From NCBI GenBank assembly GCA_013339765.2, contig CM023453.1, positions 85,936,685 to 86,000,684 of the forward strand: a stretch of DNA of 64,000 bases, written 5' to 3'. Source of the DNA: Haemaphysalis longicornis. Taxonomy: Eukaryota; Arthropoda; Arachnida; Ixodida; Ixodidae. The first letter of the stretch is position 1; every line of letters starts with the position of its first letter. This document shows, in pieces, positions 1 through 10,320 of the stretch. The notes below the pieces were generated by a model. The model saw only the letters and a list, made by a program, of their open reading frames with translations, was not told the DNA's origin and made no database searches. The position numbers and the translations under genes are program-made.

Positions 1-1720
1 TTTGTCCTTGTTGACGCTGTGGCTGTTCGAAAGGTTCGGTATGTTAGACACTAGAAATGTCTACATGAATCAGCATTCTAACCCTAAAGCTGCGTAGCTG
101 CCCACTTCGATCGCACCGCTTCCCATGATGCTCTTGGGAAGCGCTAAATTTCGACTGATACCATAGCGAAAGGATAGCACCAAATGGTATGTACGGTAAT
201 CCCCTGGCTAGTTTTCGCGCTCGTCATTGTAGAGAACTAGCCTTTTTGACTAGCTACATGTTTCACTATATTTGTCAAGCCACTTTTCCAGCAAGCTTCA
301 TGCCGGCATCTTACTCGTAAATCTTAAATCTTAACGAAAAACTCTCCTTTTGCAGCACGACCAAACCTTGGAAGATGATCAGTCGCTTTGCGGAAAACAG
401 CATAGAAATCCTTAAAAAAAGCGTGCTAAGTATAATTTTCATTTCCGTTTAGTGAAATTCCTTATTGCTAGTCGATTTCGCTACATCAGCGTTCATATTC
501 GTTCACGTAAGGACTTTGAATTAAATCATAACCGGATGCAGCAAATGTTACAATTAAAATTACCAGGCATTCCAATCTGCGACAGTGGATGATCAGGGAA
601 GCTATTTAGCACACGACATACTGGTGAAAGAATTTTCGCTAAAGGCATGAACAAGTTTTATTTCTCTCAAGATTTCACGGCGGCCAACCTAAAGAAAGAT
701 GTTTGCCCCCCTCCCTCCCCGTGAGGACACCTACATGAAACCACAGCCAGAAGTGTTGGCGTGGTTGAAGCGGGTAAACCGAGTTTGGCAAACAAGAGCG
801 GGGTTTTCGGGCGAGGGCGAGCACCCATTGCAGCGGTAAACAAAACACAGACGCGACTCGCCGATGCCCCGGATGAACGCGCCTATCCGCACATACATGA
901 ATGCAGAGCTCCTTATGCATACTTTTCTAATAGCATTCTTATTCTTTCACCCTATTCTCATTTCCTTACCCAGCCCTTAGAAAATAACAGCGAACCGAGG
1001 CCTTCACTGTGCGACAGGGTAGTAGTTTGAGTGAGTTGGTACATAGTGGAGCGTCGAAGCCCAGCACAAGATGACAGACAAAAACACACAGTGCGCCACG
1101 TGTCTGTGTGCGATACGTAGCGCACTGTGTGTCTTCTGTGTTTTTGTCCCTCGTGTTGTGCTGCGCTTCGCCACTTCACTGCGCAATAGGTTGAAGTGCT
1201 CGCATGAATTTGGCTGAGTTTAAACATCAGATTCAGTCTACACTGAACGCACCGTTCTCAGGCTTTGTCCGGGAGTATTAAGCTTAGCCTAATGCGGGAG
1301 CGCATATTGCGCAAAGCAAACAATACGCATGGTCAATATTTCGCTACACTGCCGTTAACTCATGTCTTGCCTCAAGAAACGCTGCGTCATTTGCCACACG
1401 ACCCTGAAGGTCGGGCAACATTGATGTCCTTGTATTTTGGTGAATCTGTTGGCACGTTTCGTCTTCATTTAAGGGGCCATACTGAAAAATCACGTGTGGC
1501 TTATTCCAAAGTTTGCCTCATTAGAATCGTACTGACACCCCTTTTAACGTAAATTTCGCTGAACAAAGCTATGTAATTATGCAAAAAAATGGAATGGCCG
1601 TGCCACTCAGGAGCTCATTTCCCGTAGTACTGGGTAAGACGTAATGAAAACACAAGTTAAGGAGCGCTTATAGGCTTGCAGAGTGACCTATTTTTGCTTA
1701 AGTGTAATGAATATTCATTT
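1..1720. other. Non-coding stretch, no gene seen
   Basis: No open frame here resembles a known family or is backed by splice signals. The only local structure I can point to is an imperfect hairpin at about 1076-1148, where GACAAAAACACA and CAGTGCGC recur in inverted order around a CACGTG core. The C-terminal exons of the M13-like copy A, which reads leftwards and whose last visible exon ends in a splice donor at 2806, are not found here and should lie left of the window. Confidence 0.5.
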
Positions 1721-1815
1721 TGTGAAGGAAAGTTTGACATCCACCTATATGCAGCCATACGGCTACAAAGGAAAGCTATACAGCCTTCTCAGAAACTTCG
1801 CAGCTGAAAAATTCG

Positions 1816-1888
1816 TCCTGGTCCAGGATTCGAACCCGGGGCCACCACTTAAACGGAGCAGTCGCTCTACCAACTGAGATAACTAGGA
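1816..1888 (-). repeat. tRNA-like core of left palindrome arm
   Basis: Read on the minus strand it has a seven-base acceptor pair (TCCTAGT with ACCAGGA, one mismatch), an A-box-like TATCTCAGTTGGTAGAGCG and a B-box GGGTTCGAATCC. The anticodon-arm positions do not pair, so it is a SINE head or tRNA relic and not a working tRNA gene. Confidence 0.6.
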
Positions 1889-2065
1889 GGCTAGTCGTTT
1901 GTAGCGCCAGAGCGAATTGATCAACAACTCGAAGTGAAGGACAGGTGTTAATCGAACAGATTAACACAGAACAGAAGGATCGAACAGAACATCGACCAGA
2001 AGGATAGGTGTTAATCTGTTCGATTAACACCTGTCCTTCACTGCGAGTTGTTGATCAATTCACCC

Positions 2066-2138
2066 TCCTGGTTAGCTCAGTTGGTAGAGCGACTGCTCCG
2101 GTTAAATGGTGGTCCCGGGTTCGAATCCTGGACCAGGA
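2066..2138 (+). repeat. tRNA-like core of right palindrome arm
   Basis: The acceptor stem is perfect (TCCTGGT with ACCAGGA). The D arm GCTC-AGTTGGTA-GAGC and the T arm CCGGG-TTCGAAT-CCTGG are present, so both RNA polymerase III internal promoter boxes are intact. The anticodon arm fails: ACTGC faces AAATG across the loop and cannot pair. This argues for a tRNA-derived SINE head. It lies about 250 bp from the inverted copy at 1816-1888. Confidence 0.65.
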
Positions 2139-2235
2139 CGAATTTCTCTTCAACTGCGAAGTTTCTGAGAAAGCTATAGCTTTCCTTTTGTAGCCGCATG
2201 GCTGCATATAGGTGGATGTCAAACTTTCCTTCGCA

Positions 2236-2806
2236 GAAACTTACTCCATCTTGGAGTTTCCCCTTAAATCTGTTCGATTAATATTCATTTTATAGCAGAA
2301 TGAATGATTGGGTATAGATTGTACCAGTGCGTACCAGCTAGTGCGCACACTATGCTTGTTATAACTGCACAGCGGTCTGGCGCTTTGGGATTGTCTCACA
2401 CGATACGGTAAAAAAAGGCCTTCCGCAGACGCTTCAGAGTCAACAGCGGACCACCGTTCGCTTGAAGACTGTTCCTTGTTACGTCATTGCATTTGTCACG
2501 AAAGACGAGTTTGGCAGGTTAATCAAAATTTTGACTTAATTTTATTATTTACTCATTGAATTAAGCATGATTTGCAGCTGGACATACGCTGGGGAAATTT
2601 AAAACACCCTATCTTTCAAATGAAACAAACTTGTAGTTTGTCTGCATGGCCCTTTAAGTACTGCCAAACATGGGCTCGCAATTACAAGCATGAATGTGTA
2701 AGGGCGGAGGCTGGTGACACCGTTAAACGTTTATGTGTCCGAGGCTTCCTACACTACGGCCGTGCAGCTCGCAGTCAACATAGTGTAGAGTGCCACCTGT
2801 GCTCAC
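2236..2806. other. Non-coding, 3' of copy A last visible exon
   Basis: AT-rich sequence with no supported gene. On the minus strand it begins with the splice donor of copy A exon 6 (GTGAGC at 2806-2801), so at least the right edge is intron. Confidence 0.45.
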
Positions 2807-3217
2807 CTGTTTCCAACCGAGCGGGGTGAGGGCGTCACTGCTCCCTAGGAGGTGTTCCAGGGGGGTTATCCGCGCCAGTCGTACCACGTACACGTCGTAC
2901 GCCTTTTTGGCCGGCACCATGGCAGCGTTCTGGATTGCCGTGAGCGTGCCTCGCACGCGCCCAATTGACGTCGACGTGCCGCGGGCGTGCTGAGCGCGCA
3001 GGCACGTGAGAAACTCGTTGAACCTGACGCTGGTCATAGCCGACCAGCGGCCGCCTCGGCTGTGGGCGTCTCCCCGCTCTGGGGGCGATGGCACCAGAAC
3101 CGCCCGCAGAATGCACCGCGCCAGCATGGGTGCCAGCCGCGCACCCTGCAGCATGGGCCACAGTGGGCTCCGTGGGGCGCGAGTCTCCACTGCCGAGTAC
3201 GGCCTCAGGTACAGCAC
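2807..3217 (-). CDS. Copy A exon: M13 catalytic-like domain with zinc site lost
   Basis: The acceptor is CTTGCGTAG before 3217 and the donor is AAACAG then GTGAGC at 2806. The exon is 411 bp, 137 codons, phase 0. The peptide lines up with the core of the M13 domain: the strand VLYLRPYSAV, SPLW, ARLAPML, a Trp after the zinc helix, CLRAQH (canonical C-L-V-x-Q-Y), then TLTAIQNA and PAKKAYDVY (canonical T-L-G-E-N-x-A-D and the following helix). Where HExxH is expected there is RCILR (residues 34-38), and the Glu and Asp of ExxxD are both Ala. All zinc ligands and the catalytic Glu are therefore missing. The C-terminal Cys-containing end of the family is not in the window. Confidence 0.75.
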
Positions 3218-4111
3218 CTACGCAAGAGATGCCAAGCGTTTGTGGACTGAGATGGGAGATGGCCTCAAAGAACAATAAAGGGTCACCTAACAAGGCTTTG
3301 TCCTCAACAGGGAGCTTGAAGCTCATTAAGTAATCTAAAGTCGGAATTTTAATCACTGAAGAAGCTAGCTGCTCTATAAGACTCGCGAAAGTGGAGGGAT
3401 GGCGATAAATTTTGTGCAACCGAGGTCCACTAAAGCGGGTAAAAATTGTTTAGAAGAGATGCCTTCGAGGGAGGCACATCGGTTGCTAGGTGAATATCTA
3501 ATGAATCGCGTTAAACATTTCCTGTGAAAAATCATTACTCCGGTTTCACAAAAGAGGTCTGCGGTGTGACTAGTGCACTTATTTTCTAGCGCTTCATCCT
3601 AGGTTATACGTCTTAGGACAAAGCCACTAAGAACGTATGGAAACATTTAAAACGGCCGAAGTGCGGAGCAACTGTAGCTACCGGAACTACTTAGTGGCGA
3701 CCCATCGTTACTATCAGCAGTGGTGTGGGCGACGTAGTTAGGACTTAATCAGCAACGCTGATCATGATGACACCGTCAGCGCTGCGTAGCTTCTCCTTTC
3801 TTAAATTGTTGATGGCGAAGGCGTCAAGCTAGACGATTACAAAAATGGCAGACGCCAGTTAAGGCGAGCGCCAGTCTTGTGTTGTTTGGTAATCTTTTAA
3901 GTTAGCGGCTCCACCACTCCAAAATGCATGCAAATCAACTAGCCCAGCAATGTGCGCTCGTCATTCTATGTCTTGTTCGTTAACCTAAACGCGGACAGGT
4001 GGAGACATGTCTGGTTTGAACCAGTTAAATGCAGTGTTTGATGCCGCTCGAGCCTACCAACACCTATGCGTACTGGCTCCAGGAATTTTTAGGAGAGCAC
4101 ATTAGCCTTAC
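3218..4111 (-). other. Copy A intron, exon 5 to exon 6
   Basis: About 0.9 kb between a GTAAGG donor (4111) and a TAG acceptor (3218-3220). No gene or clear repeat was seen. The matching intron of copy B (39345-48493) is about ten times longer because it has gained repeats. Confidence 0.6.
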
Positions 4112-4306
4112 ATTGTCTTCGGCGTCGTGTGTGCAGTCGGGGTCTGTCGCGTTGGTCTCGACGGCGACGACGCGGAGCATGCGGCTTCGGAAGCGGGCCT
4201 CGCGGAATCGCTGGTAGGTTGCGAGAGCTTGGTACGGGAGCGCCTCCGGTAGTTGCACGGGCGCACTTTCGTCCCTGCCTTCGTAGCGGTCCATGGAAAG
4301 GCGTAC
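4112..4306 (-). CDS. Copy A exon: M13 linker between N-domain and catalytic-like domain
   Basis: The acceptor is CCCGTGCAG before 4306 and the donor is GACAAT then GTAAGG at 4111. The exon is 195 bp, 65 codons, phase 0 at both ends. The peptide includes VRLSMDRYEG, ALPYQALATYQRFREARFRS and ETNATDPDCTHD. Its position between the neighbouring exons corresponds to the stretch before the substrate-binding strand of M13 enzymes, where sequence is less conserved. The last residues join to exon 6 as AEDN-VLYLR, comparable in place to the N-E-I-V-F strand of canonical members. Copy B has the exon at 48494-48689 with one extra base. Confidence 0.7.
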
Positions 4307-7300
4307 CTGCACGGGATTAATGCTCACTCGCATATCGCACCGTTGGGACACGTTCCAAGACTGACAATAAAGATGAAGGACTGTCTTTTAATGATTCCTG
4401 TCCAGGGTTGATGATCCCACCACCAAATGTGCGACTCTGGCTGAGAAAGGCATGACTTCTCTTCAGCAACAAGTAGGATTATCGAAGCTGGGTACCTTGC
4501 AGTAAATATTTGTATATTGTAAAAGACATTCGCATATTATCAACAACCGAGCGTCACACTTAACGGACACAGGTAGGAAATCAGGCGCACCAAAACAGGA
4601 CCTGTCAACGGAAAAGCGAAAACAAGAACGACATACTACGCTCTTTTGAAGTGTCACTAAAGTTGTGGAGGAGGATGAGGGCTTGAACGCAACAAGGGTC
4701 GACTGGAAACGACGAGGAATATAATGTGTTACCAGGCATATCCACTATCCCGCCTTCGTCAGGCTGTGGAGTGTTGAAGCCTACCCAGGAACACTGGAGA
4801 GAAATTCTGCGTGTCTATATCCATATCATCATCTATTCACGACCACAATATTCTTGATCAAAAGTACAGTTTAATCACGAATATTTAGAAGCTTCTTTTG
4901 AAACCTGCCGTATGGCCATGGCCTGTTCTTGCGGCTACGACGAAGTCACGGAAGATAGCCCTAGACGGAATAGGGGATGATTTGGAACGAGAGCCTAACA
5001 ACTGTGATGCAGATGGCTTTGCACGAAGGCAATGAAGATGTTTTATGGGAAAAAACTGCGCACAGAAACAGAACGCAAGACGAAAATAGAAAGCCACGGT
5101 TGCTCCTATTTGTCTCTTTTTTTTCTTTCGTTCCGTTTATGTGCGCTGTATTTCGCCATGTTTGTAAACCACTAACCCTTCTTCACACCTTCGTGAAGAT
5201 GTTTTCGTACGCTTTGTTTGGCGTGCCATTGTGTCATTAAATTGTCGGCCGGCCCCCTCGTGCGTGTTACAGAATTTATATTACTTAGAATGTCGAACTT
5301 TGTTGTCGGTGTTCCAAGAGCTCTGCCTGTTCGGCCACAGTGCTTTCTAGCGTGATTAGAATGTGCGAGGGTTCCCTTCTCGATATACATGTGTAATGAC
5401 TGTAGCATATCGATTAAAAAAAAAACGTGGATGCGCCTACGGCACGTGCAGGGGGAATCGCGAATCGGCAACACTTTGCAAACTTCAACATTGAGAGAAC
5501 GAATAGTCACGCATTTGCTACTGCGACGTCGAACGAGTGCATCTAAGTTCACCCCCCCCCCCCCCCCCCCATCCGCCCGCCCCCGCCGCCACCGCCCGTT
5601 CACCTTTATCAAAGGGTCGATTCGTGCACGACAGCTTAGGCACAAAAGTTTAAATGGCAAAGACCAGTGAACAAATCTCTGAGAGTGTATCCTTTCTTCC
5701 CTACTCCAGCACCATGTTGCATCCTCATTACTCACTGTTGCATACTCAGTAGGGGATCATTTTGGAGTTCTTATAAACTTATAGAATTCTAGGAGGCATA
5801 TTGTCGGACGAAAGCAGTATTACCATTGTTACTACTAGCATGGGCGTGGCCATTTCCATAGTGGAAGCAAGAAGTTATGCGTGTACTCTGAACGGCGACG
5901 AGGATATCACCCGAAATCTGCCCAGACCATTTCACCAGTGGAAAGAAAACGTTTTGCAAATACACTGAAAGGCCATGAATATACACGGAACGATTACTTC
6001 CAAACATTAGACGCTGGAGGGTGGTAATTTGCGTAGCAAGGAATTTTCGATTATACATGATTTACAATTGACCATGTAAGTCATTTCTTCGGAAAGATTG
6101 GGAACCAAACATTGTGAGCACAAGCATCTTCTCCTTGGCAGGAGACAATCATGTTTCGTAGCACGAGCTTGTCTAAGTTTGTCATGACTGCATTAATATA
6201 CACTCGAGGTTTGGACAATGTTCTGGAAGACCAGCCAGAGAAGTTCAAAAGAACAGCATTCTGGTTTGGTTTAGCGCCGTTTTCGCATATTCACAATTTT
6301 AAGGGGGCATAATTTCGGCACTCTTGCATAATCATGGCTTACAGAGCGGAAACAATACGTATGTATGTATACAGATCAGCCAAAACGATGCAATCAAGGG
6401 ATCTGTAAAGACCCTCTCTACCGTATGTGTTAATTACACAACGTAGCTCGGACTTTTAGATTAACAAAGTTCACAACTGCCTATGCGAATCATTTTTTCT
6501 AAAAGAATGAAACCCCGTTAGCACGACCATCCCCTGCTTGGAAGGACATATTGTTCACCTGCCTTAGGCTTACACTTGTCAAAACGTATTTATTTGACCA
6601 TACTATCAGTCTGTACGGACCAAGATAGGAGTGGAATACACTTTCGACAACCAAAGTAGATATAATATAGAAAAATAACAATGACCATTGCTTTGCACAG
6701 AAACAAGCTCAAGTAGACGTATGTATAATGTCCGGAAAGTCCGTTTATATGAAAGCCAGCTCACAGCAATGCAGCACTTAGCAGTCAGCATTTTCACTGT
6801 TGCGACTCAAGACATGAGACACAAAATATTTGTATTTCGCTTCGCTTACAGTGCTTTTAGGCTATTTCTTCCAATCACGGGAAGTTTGCACGAAGAAGGA
6901 ATATTTGAAGCAGTCCTTGTTGAACCGTATTTCTGCTACGTGTCTAGAATGATTGTTCCTGTTTATCCTCAACCATGGCTTTGTCGCTCCTATCCTCGCG
7001 TAGAATGAACTTCCGCAACAGATGCTGTCCTTTGAGGCTCTAAGGGCGTTCAAGAAGGGAGGAATGCTTTTGGGTAAAAAAGCTGTACATATCAGCCAAC
7101 TAACTTTGTCGGAAGTGAAGTGGGGTGACGAAAGGCAAAGAAGGGTACAATGAGTAAAATGGCTGCTAAAACCAATTGTTGGACTAGTGCACAGCTTAAA
7201 AATTGGAGTGCATAGCACACAATGACAAAATAACAGGATGATCGCACAAGCGCTCCTGTAAATGTTATCACAGGGCGTCCTGTCTCTCTAGCTCTTTGTC

Positions 7301-7382
7301 GTTGCGGAATTTCTTTTTCAACTTTTTACAAAGGTGGTTGCGTGATAGTCAATGGTACTGTATCCAAACGCATTTCGCCTAC
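4307..7382 (-). other. Copy A intron, exon 4 to exon 5
   Basis: About 3.1 kb of intron with no gene. Blocks at 4640-4830 and 5640-6060 match the equivalent copy B intron. Local oddities are a run of about 19 C at 5552-5570 and AT-rich tracts. Confidence 0.6.
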
Positions 7383-7599
7383 CTTAAGGTCTCGGAGTCG
7401 CTTCTGGGCTCTCTTTCTTGTCTGGTTGTCCATCCACGGCAGATCGTCCAGCCTCGCACTAATTACGCGCTTAAGATCCTTCTCCACAGACAGTATTGCG
7501 CCGAAGTCAAGCTGGGTCTTGAGTGCTGAATAGCGGACGTACTCAGCCACCTCCGCCGGCAGCGCGTCCTCCAGCACAACTTGTGTGCAGCGGGACCTC
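7383..7599 (-). CDS. Copy A exon: M13 N-domain middle part
   Basis: The acceptor is ACGTGCAG before 7599 and the donor is CTTAAG then GTAGGC at 7382. The exon is 217 bp: one base completes the previous codon, then 72 codons end in phase 0. The peptide includes CTQVVLEDALPAEVAEYVRY and DLPWMDNQTRKRAQKRL, the M13 pattern of Cys, a conserved Pro-Ala helix and a WM(D/E)..T...A element. It follows directly on the previous exon's content, so no exon seems missing. Copy B has the same exon at 50760-50975 with one base lost. Confidence 0.8.
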
Positions 7600-8947
7600 C
7601 TGCACGTGTAGGGTACGACAGCGATTAGACAATCCATATCTAGCAGAAACGCCCGAACAGAGCTACCAGCGGTGTGCTAAGGACAGCGGCAGGAAAAGCT
7701 GCTGTGTAGTTCTGGTGGTTTCACATAGATAGCATGCTGTAGCCAGGAGGCCACAGTAATGGGATACACAAACGCGACACAGAGGCGCCGTTGCTCCCAT
7801 TTTAGTTTCCCCGCTTCTTCGCAGCTAATGCCGTTATTCGGCATCGGTTTCTTAGAGAACCGGGCCGTGTATTGGAATGCATGGCATCACAAATACCTCT
7901 CACATCGGCTATATGCGTATCATTGTTTTTATCTACAGATATATATAAATTGAAAAGAAAACTATGAATAAGGTGCCAACGTTTAAAAAAAAGCGCGCAC
8001 GCACACACAACCGCGCAAGCGCGCACGCTCTCATACACAAAGAGAGAGACGAAGAACGATTTTTTCTGCAAAACATGTTGTAATCTTGACAAGGAAGATA
8101 TCCTACGGAACTATTCAAGTTTTTTTTTTTCAGATGTGGCACTATTCGACATTATTCCATCGGGCGCCGAGCAGCCCAGCACATCTTCCGGATAGTAATG
8201 AAAGAAAACGTGCATCAAAAGCAAAAATATGGAAGCTTCAACTATAGCGCATCCCGGCGTTTCCTAGTGCTATCACCATTAAACCAACAACCTTGGCAGA
8301 ATGCAAACTATATGATCTGAGCTACGTAGAAGGACAGAAATAAAAGCACCGTAGCCAAACAATTTCCTGCAGTTCACCTACGATGCATTTTGGAACGTTT
8401 TCCGAAATCGCTAAGGCTAACGCGGTTTATTTTGTAAGAAGTGCCAAAAGGCTACCTAAACATTCATTTTAATGCAAGGTATATCATTATCTTTATGGTC
8501 TTATGGAAGGTTACCTCAAAACAAAAGTTAATTTTCTTCCATGGGCAGAGGCTCTCTTTCTTCATAGTACATTGAGTAAGTCGTTACGCTGCCAAACACG
8601 TGGCATTTTAGGACGTTAATGGAAATGCAATCGCATGAGGCCGCCTTGCGTGACTCCAGGACCAACAAAATTGTTTCGTATGTTAGAACGCAATCCACTA
8701 AAATCAGTCATTGTCGTTGTTTCCTCTGCCCATTAGCTTCCACCCTCTCTTTATTCCTCTTTAATTAGGCTTCCAATTAGTGACGACTCCTGGATCACGA
8801 CCAAAGGGCAGCATATGGGAAAAAGAACATTAGGCACCGATAAAGTTACCAAGCACCAGCTTCTGTACACAAACTACGCTTACGTCATCGGCAGATGTTC
8901 TTTCTGAAAGGCGCAATAACAATGTAAAATAAGGCCGTAAATTTCAC
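7600..8947 (-). other. Copy A intron, exon 3 to exon 4
   Basis: About 1.35 kb of intron. The stretch 7759-7920 resembles 51105-51255 and 8510-8947 resembles 51740-52150 of copy B, supporting a duplication that included introns. A purine/pyrimidine GCGCACGC-type run lies at about 7990-8035. No gene was seen. Confidence 0.6.
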
Positions 8948-10320
8948 CTTGTGGAGTGCTGGGCAGATTTGAGATCAGATTTAACCACTGGCAGTGTAAA
9001 GAGGTCCACGTGACGGAGAAGCCGGTAGCCGAGAAAGTTGAGGACCGTCTCGGGCCGCGTCTCGCGCACGAGTTGCACGAGAGGATCAATGAAGTTCTCC
9101 AGCTCAGTGGCCACTACGCCGACGTCCGGTATGAGACCACCCAGCGCCACCTGGAGAAAGGGCCGAAGCACCAAGTCGGCATCGCTTACCTGGTGGTGCG
9201 ATATCAACGGCTCGTGGCTATAGAGCATGGCGTTCATTCTGTAACTGAATGCAGCGACGTCCTCCGCAAGCTGGAAAAGCCGCAAGCTATCGGTTCTCAC
9301 GGTCATCATGGCGCCAAGCACGTCTTCAGAGTTCGCCGTAAAGTTCCAGTAGCCCGGAGACAACCTCAAGGTGTTGTCGATACGCACGTTCACTTCGACG
9401 AGCGGTGCAAGCTCCATAAGACGTTGTAGCTTTCCCGCGACCTCCCAAACGTCGGGGAGTGCATCCTCCTGGTTGTAAGGCCAACCTCCCAAACCGGTCT
9501 TCTTGAGAAGATCTTGAAATGGGACTTTGCCGAGCTGCTTCAGTGTGGCCAGGTCAACGCAGTCCTTCCAGAGTTGTCTGGCGGCACCAAGCACTTGCGC
9601 TTCTCTGCCTGGTTTGCGGGTGCCTTGAAAGAAACCGACCATGCGTTGCGACACCGGCTGGGACACTTGCTTTTTAGGCGTGGCGTTTCCTACTCGTGAT
9701 TGTGAGCACACGTGGGCATAGAAGTCTTGGCACGGACGCACAGTAGCGTTAAATGAGCGAATGAGGGCTGCCAGCTGCTCGCTGCACCACGGGTTCCTGC
9801 ATTCCTTTTTCGCGGATAGCGAGGAAGCTCCTTTCGGTGTTGGACTGAACACCCACGGCCCCGCCTGGCTGGCGGTTATGTCATACTCACTTTCTGTAAT
9901 GTCGAACAATAGCGATGGTGCAGCGTAATGCCCAAAATACCCAATGGATGCAGCCGTAATACCGGCCAGTGTTCCCACCAAAAGGACTCCGTAGAGGACA
10001 GCGCTGGAAGGCTGGTAAATCTTATTCGCGAAATCGCCGTGCAATCGACGTCGCCCTGTGAGAATAATCTTGTCCGTCGAGCTAATGGATGTTGGCTCTC
10101 CACTCTCCCCCGCACGAGTTAGGACGGTCTCCATACTGGAAGTCATGCTTGGGTTAGAGCCCAAGGAGCTTCTTTCTTCGGAGTCACTAAGAGAGTGAAC
10201 AATATTAATGCTTCGTGACCTGGACGGCCGCTTACTCGCAACGGGCGTGAACCGCCGTGCCTCTTCTTGATTCGCCTGTATTGCGGCGCGGGGCGGCATT
10301 GTCTCCGGAGCAGCCAACAT
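8948..10320 (-). CDS. Copy A, transmembrane segment and start of M13 N-domain
   Basis: The frame opens at ATG 10320, which could itself act as a start. About 105 residues in comes a hydrophobic span (AVLYGVLLVGTLAGITAASI), giving a type II anchor. The early M13 ectodomain signature follows: Cys at about residues 174 and 179 (ECRNPWCS), then RPCQDFYAHVC with Cys 197 and 205, the disulfide pattern of neprilysin/ECE proteins. Later helices match the M13 N-domain (KDCVDL, GGWPYN, and ETVLNFLGYRLLRHVDLF near the end). NAT and NFT are candidate N-glycosylation sites. The exon ends CACAAG at 8948 before GTGAAAT, two bases into a codon. The ectodomain part is intact. Confidence 0.8.

Larger units (their letters stand above)
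1721..2235. repeat. 515-bp palindrome of two inverted tRNA-derived SINE-like units
   Basis: Two arms of about 230-240 bp are near-perfect reverse complements. The left arm starts with GAAGGAAAGTTTGACATCC and the right arm ends with its complement. Each arm carries a 73-bp tRNA-like core, and the centre (about 1967-2006) is a short A-rich spacer next to TTAATCTGTTCGATTAA-type sequence. The arms differ at scattered bases (for example ATCTCAG against AGCTCAG in the D arm), so this is not an exact assembly fold-back. It could be two head-to-head SINE copies, or one inverted-repeat element that captured a tRNA-like promoter. Confidence 0.75.

Noticed and set aside
1816..2138. Two functional tRNA genes
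   Set aside because: Acceptor, D and T arms are good but the anticodon arm cannot pair, and the units lie in a repeated palindrome.
3218..3220. In-frame stop (TAG) just before the copy A 411-bp exon, first read as a nonsense mutation
   Set aside because: The equivalent bases in copy B are CAG, and both sit where a splice acceptor is expected; the stop is intronic.
8956..9429. 157-codon plus-strand frame
   Set aside because: Antisense shadow of the copy A M13 exon.
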